Part shown: one piece after another, positions 11,901-18,943 of the stretch
Layout of the letters: each line of letters begins with the position of its first letter
Position numbering within the stretch: position 1 is the stretch's first letter
Assembly (NCBI GenBank): GCA_022794015.1
Contig: JAAWDZ010000007.1
Coordinates: 1 to 41,217, forward strand
DNA: 41,217 bases
Origin: Eubacterium sp.
Lineage (GTDB): Bacteria > Bacillota > Clostridia > Lachnospirales > Lachnospiraceae
Reading direction: 5' to 3'
Position numbers and translations under genes: made by a program
Notes under the pieces: model-generated
What the model saw: only the letters and a program-made list of their open reading frames with translations
The model's database searches: none
Told to the model about the DNA's origin: nothing

Positions 11901-14585
11901 CGAAAAGCTGCCCGCCTTATCCGTAGACTGTACAATTGCAAGCAGTTTGCCCTTTCCGGCTTTCCTTGTCGGCTCGCTGTAGGATGTCACATCATTCTGC
12001 ACACCGTTATCCAGTGCCAGAAGCTTACCGGCTCCCTCTACAGACACTGTTATTTCCGGCTCTGCCCCATTGACAAACTTACCGTCTGCGTCCGTTACAT
12101 CAATTGTAATATAACTTAAATCTTTTCCATCTGCCGTAATTGTCTTACGGTCTGCCTCTATTGTGAGTTTAGTCGGATTCTTTGTTGTTTCTACATAGCT
12201 GCGGCCAACCGTACCCGTAATTTCCGTCGTGCCGTCCGCTTCAAATGCTTTTGCTTCCAGTTTCCCTTCCTCATATGGCACATTAAAAGTCGCATACAAA
12301 GAAGTATAGCCGCTTGCCTTGCCGGTATCAAAACAGCCGGTACCCGAAGTATAGTTCTGATAACCGCCTGTCGGCGTATTCGTCCTTTCAGCCGTCGCCG
12401 TACCGACCTCTTCTCCGTTCAGATACAGCTTCACTACCGGAGCGTCACTGTAAACGACTACTTCTACCTTGCCATTGCCATCTATTACAATTTCATCTTC
12501 ATTCCATACCGGAAGTACATGGAGCGTATGTAAACTGTCATTCCACTGGCTCTGATACAGATAGAAGCTGTCTTTCGGGAAACCTGCGGTATCAATAATA
12601 CCAAAATAAGAATTCTTGGCAATATTCGGCCAGGTACCGTTTGCACCGGTCCCCTGCCAGTTATCCGGAGTCGGCTCTCCGATATAGTCAAATCCTGTCC
12701 ATACAAACTCACCTGCATTAAACGGCTGAGTCATTGTGATCCAAAGTGCACTAGCAGCCAAATGCCCCCAACTTACACAGCTCTTATCATAAGAAGTGAG
12801 ACGTTTGTCGCCCCTGCCTCCATCGCTGCCGTTTGTCTTTCTGTCATATACGCCGCGACTGTTGATAGAAGACGCCGTTTCAGAACCATATACCATCCAG
12901 CCTTTATTATAACCACTTTGAATCTGTGAAGCGCCACCATAGTTAAAACCAACAAGACCTCCCGGAACACTGCCGTATTTTTCGGCCTCTGCAATTACAT
13001 CCGCCGTCTTCACCGGATCGTTGTTTGCATTTACATTACCTTTCATCTGGTTGTCGCCAAAACTCACATATCGTGTTGTATCTTCTTCGCCTACCCATTT
13101 GATCAGATTTTTTGCCACATCCGGGAACCGGCTGTTCTGACTGCTGTCAATCAACTGCTGGAACACCTCGTTGCCAAGGCTCCACATGATAATTGAAGGA
13201 TGATTGCGGCCGCGTTTTACCATTGCCTTCAAATCAAATTCAGACCACTGCATGCCTGCTTCGCCATCTACAATCTGATTGCCCTCTTCTATCGGCTCTT
13301 CAAACCATTTACCAAAATCCTCGGTATTTCCCGCTTTACCGGAAAGCCAGCAGTCAAATGCTTCCTCTACCAGCATCATACCCTTGCGGTTGCAGATATC
13401 AATTAATACCTGAGAAGCCGGGTTGTGCGTTACACGGATAGCATTGACACCCATCTGCTGCAGCTTCTCTACCTGCCGCTCAATCGAACGATACCATGCT
13501 TCTGAACCAAGCCCGCCCTGGTCATGGTGCATGGACACGCCCTTAAGCTTCACATTTTTCCCATTCAGGAAAAATCCATTATCTGCTGTAAAAGATACCC
13601 AACGGAATCCAAAATCCGAATCATAAGAATCTACCAGTGTATCCCCCACATACACTTCGGTACGAACCGTATACATATTCGGCGTTTCCGTAGACCACAG
13701 CTTCGGTGATTCCACTGTTACGGTATCTGAAATTTCCGCAGTCTGGCCTGCAGCCACAGTCTGTGCCGCCGTCTTTACGCCTTCCGCCACCGGCTCTGTA
13801 CCATCCTGCTCGTAGACTACCTGCCGTACAGAGACTTCTGCATCCTTATCACTGTCATTCTGCACGGCAGTCACTACCGAAACCTTACCCTTGCCATCTG
13901 CAATCTCCGGTGTCGTTACAGCCGTTCCATAATATGCTACATGAACCGGATCCGTCACCGTAAGCTTAACATCACGATAAATTCCACTGCCTGAATACCA
14001 GCGGCTCGACGGCTGCTTATGCTCTACCTTAACCGTCAAAACATTTGTCCTGCCGTCGAAATTCAAATCTTCCTCCGGCAAAGTAAACGAAAACGGCGTA
14101 TAGCCATATGGATGCGTCCCCAACTGTTTCCCATTCAGATAAACCGTTGCATTCATATAGACGCCGTCAAATTCAATGCTGACTTCCTTTCCTGCCATAT
14201 CCTCCGGAAGCGTAAAATATTTCCTGTACCAGCCTGTACCGCCGAGCACATAACCGCTCTCCTGCTCTGCCGGCGCAGCCGTACTAAACCCCTGATCAAC
14301 ACTGTAATCATGCGGCAGATTAACATCTTCCCATGCGGAATCATTATATGCTACTGCCTCAGCCCCATTCAATTCTCCTAAATAGAAGCGCCAATGATCA
14401 TTAAACGATACCGAACGCTCCCCTGTACCATATGCATTTACATAAACTCTTTCTGGTTCTGATACAACTTGTACAGCTGCATCCCGCACTTCTGGCGTCA
14501 CAGCCGCAGATACATTCCCCATACCTGCCTGAAACACCATAGCCACAGCCAATACGCTACTTAGAATCTTCTTTGATCCTATCAT
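5961..14585 (-). CDS. Giant secreted multidomain GH2 glycoside hydrolase (beta-galactosidase-like)
   Basis: Predicted extracellular retaining glycosidase of 2874 residues. A signal peptide covers about 1-28 (ends VSAA). GH2 sugar-binding and Ig-like domains span about 55-330 and the TIM barrel 330-690. The acid/base glutamate is in SLGNE (E473), the likely nucleophile in YGSETASS (E569), and AGEFVWTGFDYIGEP follows at 624-637. Then come a DUF4982-like domain (about 705-780), invasin/Big_4-like Ig domains, three F5/8-type-C-like carbohydrate-binding domains (about 1095-1230, 1312-1465, 1705-1932), an InlB/Listeria-Bacteroides-type repeat (about 2100-2170), a malectin/CBM-like domain (about 2255-2420), a FIVAR-like helical domain (about 2425-2490), a 230-residue coiled coil (2493-2725) and a C-terminal BspA-like repeat region (2735-2874). 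No LPXTG anchor is present. Layout resembles pneumococcal BgaA; the exact substrate (galactoside or other) is unknown. AGGAGGATAT precedes the ATG. Confidence 0.9.
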   Translation of the reverse strand: MIGSKKILSSVLAVAMVFQAGMGNVSAAVTPEVRDAAVQVVSEPERVYVNAYGTGERSVSFNDHWRFYLGELNGAEAVAYNDSAWEDVNLPHDYSVDQGFSTAAPAEQESGYVLGGTGWYRKYFTLPEDMAGKEVSIEFDGVYMNATVYLNGKQLGTHPYGYTPFSFTLPEEDLNFDGRTNVLTVKVEHKQPSSRWYSGSGIYRDVKLTVTDPVHVAYYGTAVTTPEIADGKGKVSVVTAVQNDSDKDAEVSVRQVVYEQDGTEPVAEGVKTAAQTVAAGQTAEISDTVTVESPKLWSTETPNMYTVRTEVYVGDTLVDSYDSDFGFRWVSFTADNGFFLNGKNVKLKGVSMHHDQGGLGSEAWYRSIERQVEKLQQMGVNAIRVTHNPASQVLIDICNRKGMMLVEEAFDCWLSGKAGNTEDFGKWFEEPIEEGNQIVDGEAGMQWSEFDLKAMVKRGRNHPSIIMWSLGNEVFQQLIDSSQNSRFPDVAKNLIKWVGEEDTTRYVSFGDNQMKGNVNANNDPVKTADVIAEAEKYGSVPGGLVGFNYGGASQIQSGYNKGWMVYGSETASSINSRGVYDRKTNGSDGGRGDKRLTSYDKSCVSWGHLAASALWITMTQPFNAGEFVWTGFDYIGEPTPDNWQGTGANGTWPNIAKNSYFGIIDTAGFPKDSFYLYQSQWNDSLHTLHVLPVWNEDEIVIDGNGKVEVVVYSDAPVVKLYLNGEEVGTATAERTNTPTGGYQNYTSGTGCFDTGKASGYTSLYATFNVPYEEGKLEAKAFEADGTTEITGTVGRSYVETTKNPTKLTIEADRKTITADGKDLSYITIDVTDADGKFVNGAEPEITVSVEGAGKLLALDNGVQNDVTSYSEPTRKAGKGKLLAIVQSTDKAGSFSVTASASGYQSVEEKVTTEAESGDPQEKYVVSYELSRNYYLKPGTVPVLPEKVMVYYSDDTSEEKDIVWGDIPSGENAYSIVGAITGLDIKVQVNVTEVGNVTAILNYSAAIGKDAEIALPAARPAVEADGSIMKAEFPVTWDVPENLTASVGTKIVKGTADVFGESYEVTASVRVTSGGYRDGDEALPNVPEMYINGISSAQNSGVADTLAKLRDNKTSKMDVAWTGRGTLDFRLDTAIELKDFTLYLKDTAPVSTTMKVYSSNDNGANWVPADCKISNRKEDGVTVRTLTPANTISETWFRLEFEKMTTLLEVEMNTRIPTFTVGSEAALSSLKVDGHIANAATLEKGWFGVMDTTLDAADVQAAGKDNASITILPKDDKNIIRILMESENHAVRGIYQVLLGEDNTKVENANDASLDYPYASMTLTAPSWHGAEPPAKANDGAADTIWHSRWGDTGSGEKDLREREDLRYLQIELKDTKAIKGLRYLPRSKDKNGIVMAYRIEVSTDGENWSAVASGDDWSTAVEWKMVQFDEVDAKYIRLYGVSTSDNSGNVRNEFMSAAEVRVQCVASEIHSGNTTAVLAEAEKEVDYTGKAIEPEPVVTYKASADAEGVVLTKDADYTLSYRNNTEPGTATVVVTGIGSYTGVVETEFTIHDVDVEIEEYEETAVTTARGEYPVLPGTITAKTTIGDQLVEVRWDSVSSSLLNRFHTFTVYGTVTETNARVAAKVTVSDVIGVVHATLTTAAGIIPVMPDQVTVYYSNGDAAKREVTWDMPENGFDNVGIVTVMGKVGNADAKATVRVGEAAADANNTPVGANLALNENGINESTTWPRTFAYVSSSNDLAHRATDGVKEFVSGSGKRIWSDWEDGVYHTNADAGVNDSDRQPFVATAFGTKGSTDNAAQKKYSVNKVSIGFMEEDGTDEHKVRLPQNYKIEYYSASDGVIAANRLLNSSSGVNNGCSDVRSWGQDNPIKTYDGWTEVTYIGGKPAVPSVNNFKKMVDVAFEPVETTAIRITLAPQAENWTGLEEFEVYYEPVSRFDSYEVSKISIDGQDVLAQFDEETKTLEVTADTGVITAEATNNASVTVLEAVNGTARVIFLPENGDAEKKQEYTVKFRHEEGKETYVVAAEEAEVEMAGSAAAGDTVTFSAKAGYEFTEMPVIVRSDNNQVTDIKVTQNGSSYSFVMPAYAVTIRGALKGQENVVYTVTFDSNGGSAVASQQVPSSTGIASEPAAPTKRGYDFAGWFSDKSLTAAWNFASAVTGNMTLYAKWTPARITVNTKIPAYLIGNTGYRMPERINISVTGETFDTPVVWNEADVTKLLAATEVSANTVRGTLTQFENREISVSVAASVANIIYFVDSGASEFTALGQLLADVNEATMKNKTPDDAYSESTGWGYTNPETELEVNGSGDAYDSIRNFVSGVTGKTLTYRFALDAGTYEVTAGFYDPWAQWANDNRHAKVSVTDLAGKELAAKADHNIKEKEQVSFTDITLDKKGSICLHVAPTNTGDNSDTMISFIVIRKTADFTNEKAALASAVAIAEKLSADDYTEESYAALTAAVEAAKEVIKAGDSTAEEIQAQFDAVAAAIAGLKSSHADDGDLEELRKQVETLAGQLNTANEQIKALQGQISGKDTEIRGLKDQVSAKESELTAANNQINSLNGQLQNVNGQLQSLKTQLEAANNEKTALENQLAQASGEKDELLKQISEKEKEIRTLRGQISEKDAEVITLQGQISEKETQISILNNEISRLNNELETAEGEKADLLEELKTVKEEAGVLDVKLASAEGRVKELESLMKQQQTDADNINKQLSQAKEEIEKLKNQIAQSAAKGLKVGDYKEVKGVLYRVTNAEKKLAEAYGVTYKSLSYIHVLSSVKINGKTCKVTAIAKNAFANMKKLRKVVIGKSVTSIARKAFYKDAKLTNITVKSKKITEIGKNAFKGVSAKAKVYVPNGKKIKYRKLFKGKGLKKTVVFELIK

Positions 14586-14620
14586 TCACCATATCCTCCT
14601 TTTAATTGTCTGATTTACAC

Positions 14621-14671
14621 TTTTGCACAGCCAAATCTCAGTTTGTGCAAAATGGCATTTCCTATATTATA
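14621..14671 (-). promoter_or_regulatory. Candidate promoter and operator/leader stem of the GH2 gene
   Basis: On the minus strand a TATAAT hexamer lies at 14666-14671. Just downstream is a perfect 9-bp inverted repeat, TTTTGCACA (14621-14629) and TGTGCAAAA (14644-14652), with a 14-bp spacer. The position, between the likely transcription start and the AGGAGGATAT ribosome binding site (14591-14600), fits a repressor operator or a leader hairpin. No good -35 is seen, so an activator-dependent promoter is possible. Confidence 0.45.
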
Positions 14672-14848
14672 TAAAAAATCTAAACAAAAAAATATGGATT
14701 ATTTTTTGTATTTTGGTAATATTTTTGGCAATCTTCTCTCATATCTGTGTTGTAATTTAAAAAAAGACAAAAAAACAGAGGCTCTCTTATGAAAAATGCA
14801 AAGTTTTCTACCTATTTATAATATTATTTTGTTTCTGCCATAAGTACC

Positions 14849-14900
14849 CAGTATTCCTTACGGCAGCAGCCTGCGAACACAGCTTGAATACTGTCGTAAG
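14849..14900. repeat. Interleaved inverted repeats in the GH2 / deacetylase intergenic region
   Basis: The 384-bp gap 14586-14969 holds the GH2 control region and this structure. CAGTATTC (14849-14856) and CTTACG (14856-14861) are followed by their complements GAATACTG (14886-14893) and CGTAAG (14895-14900) in the same order, which is the topology of an H-type pseudoknot. GC-rich GGCAGC-type tracts flank both halves. No ORF is evident in the rest of the gap, which is very AT-rich between 14660 and 14840. Confidence 0.5.
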
Positions 14901-14969
14901 CAGCTGCCGAAGATTTTGCATCCATTGATAAAAATGCTGCGCTTCTCCCGGTAAATACCGCACAAAGCT

Positions 14970-15713
14970 TCAGTCAAACAACAGTTCATCTACCGTAACA
15001 AAAACATAGCCTTCTGCCGTAAGCTTATCAATAATCTCAAAGGCTGCATTAACTGAGGATTCTGAGGCGTCATGCAGCAGAATAATGTCGTTTTCCTGTA
15101 CTTCGCTTAACACACGTTCCACGACGGCTGCGGCATTATCTGTTTTCCAATCCAGCGGATCGACATTCCAGAGTACCTCGATCATAGTTGTTTCATAATC
15201 CAGGTTGCTCTTCCAGCAGCCGTATGGAGGACGTATATATTCCGGATATTTCCCGGTAATTTTATAGATTGCTTCATTGGTCATATCTACCTGTGCAATG
15301 GCGGCTTCATCGTTTAAACTGCTTAAATTGACATGCTCATATGAATGGTTTCCAATCAGATGTCCGTCTGCATGCATCTGTTCTACCAGCTGCGGCGATA
15401 TCTCCACAGCTTTTCCCAATAAAAAGAACGTGGCACGTACACCACGTTCCTTCAGGCCGTTTAACAAACCTTCCGTATAAAGCGCATTCGGGCCATCATC
15501 AAACGTCAGTGCCACCTTTTTCTTCGCAAGATCCTGCGTACTTACCTCTGACAACTCCTCATTTGCTCTGTTTATCTGCATGACTGGCTGATCATTGTTT
15601 ATCCCCGTTTGCATTTTAACCAGACGTTCCATTCCTTCCTCCGCTGCCGCCCCCATTAAAATGCAGGCCAGCATCAGATCCAGACATAGAAGAAAATTAC
15701 GAATTTTTTTCAT
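14970..15713 (-). CDS. Polysaccharide deacetylase (NodB/CE4 family), membrane-anchored or secreted
   Basis: This enzyme removes N-acetyl groups from a cell-wall or capsular polysaccharide, probably peptidoglycan GlcNAc. All five CE4 motifs are present in 247 residues: TFDDG (70-74, catalytic Asp and metal Asp), HSYEH (123-127, metal histidines), RPPYG (161-165), DPLDW (185-189) and LLHD (212-215). A hydrophobic segment at residues 5-23 without a clear cleavage site suggests an N-terminal anchor or signal peptide. Length is that of a single-domain PdaA/PgdA-like enzyme. It sits between murI and the GH2 gene, all on the minus strand, but its own control region (15714-15787) separates it from murI. 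The substrate is not determined by the sequence. Confidence 0.92.
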   Translation of the reverse strand: MKKIRNFLLCLDLMLACILMGAAAEEGMERLVKMQTGINNDQPVMQINRANEELSEVSTQDLAKKKVALTFDDGPNALYTEGLLNGLKERGVRATFFLLGKAVEISPQLVEQMHADGHLIGNHSYEHVNLSSLNDEAAIAQVDMTNEAIYKITGKYPEYIRPPYGCWKSNLDYETTMIEVLWNVDPLDWKTDNAAAVVERVLSEVQENDIILLHDASESSVNAAFEIIDKLTAEGYVFVTVDELLFD

Positions 15714-15787
15714 TTTATCACTACTTCCAATGCTCTTATTCTACTATATGCAGGCAGCGTGACAAAAATCCACTTTTTTGCATAGAT

Positions 15788-16585
15788 TCAGTACGCCAGC
15801 TTAAGCAGCTTCTCGCAAAGCCTGCGCTTCTCCTTAGAATACGCACTGTTTTCAAACCAGACCTCACCTTTGACACCCTCTTTTCTCAAAAGTCCTGCCT
15901 CTGCCAGTCTTCTCTTCGTTTCCCTTGCCGTGCCTGGCCCCCCTTCATAAAGTCTCACGCGATCTCCCAGCACTTTCTTCAATTCCCTGCTCACAAACGG
16001 ATAATGCGTACATCCCAGAACAACTGCGTTGAGCTTTAGCTTATCAAACGGCTCAAACAGTCTCTCCAAAAACTGCTCCAGCTCCATACTGTGAATATCC
16101 CCATGCTCAATATACTCCATCAATCCCGGACAGGGCAGCGGAATAATATGTGCTACTCCCATATAACGATTCATCAGATTATTGAATTTCTGCTCCCGGA
16201 TTGTCATCGGCGTCGCCATCACAATCACATTTGGGTGATTTCCCGACAATGCAGCCGGTTTTAGCGCCGGTTCAATGCCGATAATTGGAACTTCAGGATA
16301 TTTTTGGCGCAGCAGCCGCACGGCAGCGCTTGTTGCTGTATTACAGGCCACTACCACAGCTTTTGCACCCTGTAAGATAAAGCGGTCCACATGGGCTATT
16401 GTCAGTTTTCTCACTTCCTCTAAGCTTTTTGTGCCATACGGGGCATTTGCAGAATCTCCGTAATACCAGTAATTTTCATTTGGCATTTCCAAAAGCAGCG
16501 CACGCAATACACTGATTCCGCCTACACCAGAATCAAAAACAGCAATTGGCGCATTATTTTTTATATTTAAATTAAAAAAACTCAT
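15788..16585 (-). CDS. murI: Glutamate racemase
   Basis: Converts L-glutamate to D-glutamate for peptidoglycan synthesis in the cytoplasm. The 265-residue frame starting MSFFNLN has AVFDSGVGG (D18, S19), VVACNTATS (catalytic C81) and VVLGCTHYPF (catalytic C192, H194), plus the YGDSANAPYG loop, so both thiol acid/base residues are intact. I chose the ATG at 16585 because an AAGGGAAG ribosome binding site lies just upstream. The open frame extends 38 codons further, but that extension has no family similarity and overlaps the divergent promoter and the next gene. It is transcribed divergently from the zinc-ribbon gene at 16647. Confidence 0.96.
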   Translation of the reverse strand: MSFFNLNIKNNAPIAVFDSGVGGISVLRALLLEMPNENYWYYGDSANAPYGTKSLEEVRKLTIAHVDRFILQGAKAVVVACNTATSAAVRLLRQKYPEVPIIGIEPALKPAALSGNHPNVIVMATPMTIREQKFNNLMNRYMGVAHIIPLPCPGLMEYIEHGDIHSMELEQFLERLFEPFDKLKLNAVVLGCTHYPFVSRELKKVLGDRVRLYEGGPGTARETKRRLAEAGLLRKEGVKGEVWFENSAYSKEKRRLCEKLLKLAY

Positions 16586-16616
16586 AGAAAACTTCCCTTT
16601 CTGCCCTCTGTTGTGG

Positions 16617-16622
16617 TATACT
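16617..16622 (+). promoter_or_regulatory. Extended -10 promoter of the zinc-ribbon gene
   Basis: TGG followed by TATACT (16617-16622) makes a TGn extended -10 element. Only a poor -35 (TTCCCT at 16593) is present. Transcription would begin near 16629, directly before the AGGAGG at 16631. Confidence 0.5.
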
Positions 16623-16646
16623 AATCCTAAAGGAGGATTTATACAT

Positions 16647-17057
16647 ATGGAAACTTCAAATTCAAAATCACTTTTTGTAAACGATATAAAAGTCTGCAAA
16701 GAATGTCACAGGGATTTAAAACCGGATTATACAGAAGAAATATGCCCTGCCTGTAAAGAACGCCTGCTCTTTTCCCGTGTCAAAGACTACATCCGGGAAA
16801 ACGATGTCAATGAATTTCAGGTCGCACAGCATTTTGAAATTCCGCTCTTTAAAGTAAAGGGATGGATTCGGGAAGGCCGAATCCAGTACAAAGAACTTCA
16901 AACCCCAACCGTCGAATCCCTGCACTGCAAAGAGTGCGGCGAGCCAATTTCTTTCGGATCATTATGCAGTAAGTGCCTGCGCAAATCAAATATCTCAGGA
17001 AATGCCCTTTTTACATCCCCAGAAGAAGAGGAACGCTTCCGCTTCTTACAAAAATGA
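16647..17057 (+). CDS. Double zinc-ribbon protein similar to flagellar-operon protein YvyF
   Basis: Small cytoplasmic protein of 136 residues. An N-terminal zinc ribbon (C17-x2-C20, C33-x2-C36) is followed by a helical segment, VKDYIRENDVNEFQVA and then FKVKGWIREGRI (about 45-80). That order matches the YvyF/TIGR03826 'flagellar operon protein' family, whose helix-turn-helix-like part ends in IREGR. A second ribbon (C94-x2-C97, C107-x2-C110) lies near the C-terminus. Start at ATG 16647 with AGGAGG eight bases upstream; the TTG 12 codons earlier lacks a site. No flagellar gene is in the window, so a motility role is unproven and a DNA- or RNA-binding adaptor role is equally possible. It is the only plus-strand gene in the left chromosomal part. 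Confidence 0.8.
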   Translation: METSNSKSLFVNDIKVCKECHRDLKPDYTEEICPACKERLLFSRVKDYIRENDVNEFQVAQHFEIPLFKVKGWIREGRIQYKELQTPTVESLHCKECGEPISFGSLCSKCLRKSNISGNALFTSPEEEERFRFLQK

Positions 17058-17084
17058 TACGAAAATCCGAGATCCTCGTATCAT
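17050..17084 (-). terminator. Terminator of the suf operon, between convergent genes
   Basis: ATGATACGA (17054-17062) pairs with TCGTATCAT (17076-17084). On the minus strand the stem is followed by a run of five T, giving an intrinsic terminator for sufC-sufB. The stem overlaps the stop codon of the convergent zinc-ribbon gene and may serve both. Confidence 0.75.
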
Positions 17085-17095
17085 CCTCTGGGACT

Positions 17096-18013
17096 TTATT
17101 TCAGGAAGCCACTGATAATCTGCTGTTCTGCTTCTTCCTCTGTCAGGCCAAGCGTCATCAGCTTGATCAGCTGTTCCCCGGCTATCTTACCGATAGCAGC
17201 TTCGTGGATCAACCCGGCGTCCACATGGTTCGCCGTAAGCTGAGGGCTTGCCGTGACACAGGAATGGTCCATAATAATCGCATCACATTCACTATGTCCT
17301 GCGCAGGCTGCATTTCCATTGATTTTTGAAAAAAATTCCTGCCTGGAAGTATCTCTTGCTACCGAGCGGGATATTACATTTGCGCTGCAGCCCTCTCCAT
17401 TCAAATCCACTTCAAACTCTGTTCTTGCATACTGATTGCCATGCGTCATCAGTTTTTCATGCACTTCTAAGCTGGCGCCTGCCTTTAATTCACCCTTTGT
17501 TATCCGATTCGTCGAATCAACTCCCTTAATCTGGGTTGTCTCGATCTCCAGATGCGCATTCTCTTCACAATACACCACCGTCATCGGGTTCATAATCCGC
17601 TCCCCGCTTCCGTCACCGTCTCCATAATGCTTCTCCACATAACGCACCTTTGCATTCCTGCCCACGTAAAAAGTATGAATTCCATCATGTTTAGACGTAT
17701 CCACACCGCAGTTGTGTATGCCGCAGCCTGCAATAATCGTCACATCGCAATCTTCTCCAATATGAAAATCATTGTACACCATCTCCTGATAGCCGCTTTC
17801 ACTTAAGACCACCGGAATGTGTACACTCTCATTTTTCGTACCGGGCTGAATGATAATATCAATGCCCTGCTTGTCATCCTTTGTTACAATATCAATATTC
17901 GCCGTCGTATTCCTGCCCGTCATTTTTCCGTTTGCGCGGATATTATAGGCCCCTGTCGGAACCTCATGCAGGCCCGCCACCTGCTCTAATAAATTCTTTT
18001 GAATCGTATCCAT
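17096..18013 (-). CDS. sufB: SufB/SufD-type Fe-S cluster scaffold, short form
   Basis: Scaffold subunit of a SUF-type iron-sulfur cluster assembly machine, working with the SufC ATPase encoded just upstream. The protein has 305 residues, clearly shorter than E. coli SufB (about 495), and consists essentially of the beta-helix core and C-terminal helices (for example CAGHSECDAI, TANHVDAGLIHEAAIGKI). This short form is typical of the minimal SufC-SufB pair found in many anaerobic Clostridia and archaea. No sufS, sufU or sufD follows. I use ATG 18013 because GGAGGAG lies just before it; the longer frame would overlap sufC. It is probably co-transcribed with sufC (13-bp gap) and ends at the terminator near 17060. 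Confidence 0.9.
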   Translation of the reverse strand: MDTIQKNLLEQVAGLHEVPTGAYNIRANGKMTGRNTTANIDIVTKDDKQGIDIIIQPGTKNESVHIPVVLSESGYQEMVYNDFHIGEDCDVTIIAGCGIHNCGVDTSKHDGIHTFYVGRNAKVRYVEKHYGDGDGSGERIMNPMTVVYCEENAHLEIETTQIKGVDSTNRITKGELKAGASLEVHEKLMTHGNQYARTEFEVDLNGEGCSANVISRSVARDTSRQEFFSKINGNAACAGHSECDAIIMDHSCVTASPQLTANHVDAGLIHEAAIGKIAGEQLIKLMTLGLTEEEAEQQIISGFLK

Positions 18014-18026
18014 CGGTATCTCCTCC

Positions 18027-18749
18027 TTAAGCCTTCTCAATCAATGCGCTGCAGGTTCCTTCCATACCCATAAGCTTTGGCATAATCTCTTCCTTGTTCC
18101 CCGCTGCAGAAACCATCCCGTCTGAGATTAGTATAATCCTGTCCGCCACATTCAAAATTCGCTCCTGATGGGAAATAATCAAAATCATACCATTGATTTC
18201 CCTGCGCATTTTCTCAAATACATGTATCAGGCTGTTAAAGCTCCAAAGATCAATCCCTGCCTCCGGCTCGTCAAAAATAGACAGCTTCGTCCCCCTTGCC
18301 GTCACCATCGCAATCTCAATCCGCTTCAATTCCCCGCCGGAAAGACTGCTGTTAATCTCTCTGTCAATATACTCCTTCGCGCACAGCCCAACCTCTGAAA
18401 GAATCTCACAAATTTCTGAAATCGTCATCACACGCCCTGCAGCAAGAGAAACCAGATCCTTTACCGTAAGTCCCTTGAAATGTACTGGCTGCTGAAACGC
18501 ATAGCTGATTCCTGCCTTTGCGCGCTCTGTAATATTAAGTCCTGTAATCTCTTCCCCATCCAGAAAAATCTGTCCGGAAGTCGGTGTGATAATCCCTGCT
18601 ATAATTTTTGCAAGTGTAGATTTACCTCCTCCGTTTGGCCCTGTAATCGCCACAAAATGATCGTCAATCGTAAGACTGACATCCTTTAAAATCTCACGGC
18701 TTTCCTTATCGTCTTCTACCTCGTAAGATATATTCCTCAATTCTAACAT
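18027..18749 (-). CDS. sufC: SufC ABC-type ATPase of the minimal SUF system
   Basis: Cytosolic ABC ATPase that powers Fe-S cluster assembly on the SufB scaffold. In 240 residues it shows Walker A GPNGGGKST, the Q-loop (YAFQQPVHFKG), signature SLSGGELKR, Walker B LSIFDEPEAGID and switch H in ISHQE. The FDEPEAGID form is characteristic of SufC rather than of transporters, and there is no membrane partner nearby. Start at ATG 18749 with GAGGAGG upstream; the open frame before it covers the structured leader and is not coding. It is first in a two-gene operon driven by a strong promoter at 18944-18972. Confidence 0.93.
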   Translation of the reverse strand: MLELRNISYEVEDDKESREILKDVSLTIDDHFVAITGPNGGGKSTLAKIIAGIITPTSGQIFLDGEEITGLNITERAKAGISYAFQQPVHFKGLTVKDLVSLAAGRVMTISEICEILSEVGLCAKEYIDREINSSLSGGELKRIEIAMVTARGTKLSIFDEPEAGIDLWSFNSLIHVFEKMRREINGMILIISHQERILNVADRIILISDGMVSAAGNKEEIMPKLMGMEGTCSALIEKA

Positions 18750-18938
18750 AACAACCTCCTCTGATTCCGCCAAAACTGCCGGAATAGATTTATTGTAACA
18801 GTTCAGTCTTCCGGCTTCACTGTTACGGAATCCGCCCATTTAAAGTTTGCCATACGGCAAAGGGGCGGATTCTACTTAAGCCTTTACGCATTCTCATGGA
18901 CTTTGCAGCAGGTGCAAAGTCCTGGGCTGAACTGTTAC
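18750..18938 (-). ncRNA. Structured 5' leader of the suf operon (repeat-derived)
   Basis: The predicted transcript starts near 18937 with GTAACAGTTCAG and folds back on CTGAACTGTTAC, a perfect 12-bp closing stem between 18927-18938 and 18795-18806 (plus-strand positions). Inside are a perfect 10-bp hairpin (GGACTTTGCA / TGCAAAGTCC, 18898-18922) and a nested stem (GAATCCGCCC / GGGCGGATTC at 18828-18837 and 18863-18872 enclosing TTTGCC / GGCAAA). A smaller stem precedes the GAGGAGG site. This could be a cis-regulatory RNA, or simply an inserted palindromic repeat that the promoter reads through. No known riboswitch consensus was recognised. Confidence 0.55.
18795..18938. repeat. Palindromic intergenic element, copy A
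   Basis: Bounded by a perfect 12-bp inverted repeat GTAACAGTTCAG / CTGAACTGTTAC. The ends are shared in part with copies B (19002-19060) and C (21951-22094), but the interior differs. MITE-like in layout. No target-site duplication was confirmed. Confidence 0.6.
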
Positions 18939-18943
18939 GATTT

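Noticed and set aside
18027-18839. N-terminal extension of SufC up to 18839
   Set aside because: The extra 30 codons translate the structured leader and lack a ribosome binding site, while GAGGAGG sits right before the ATG at 18749.
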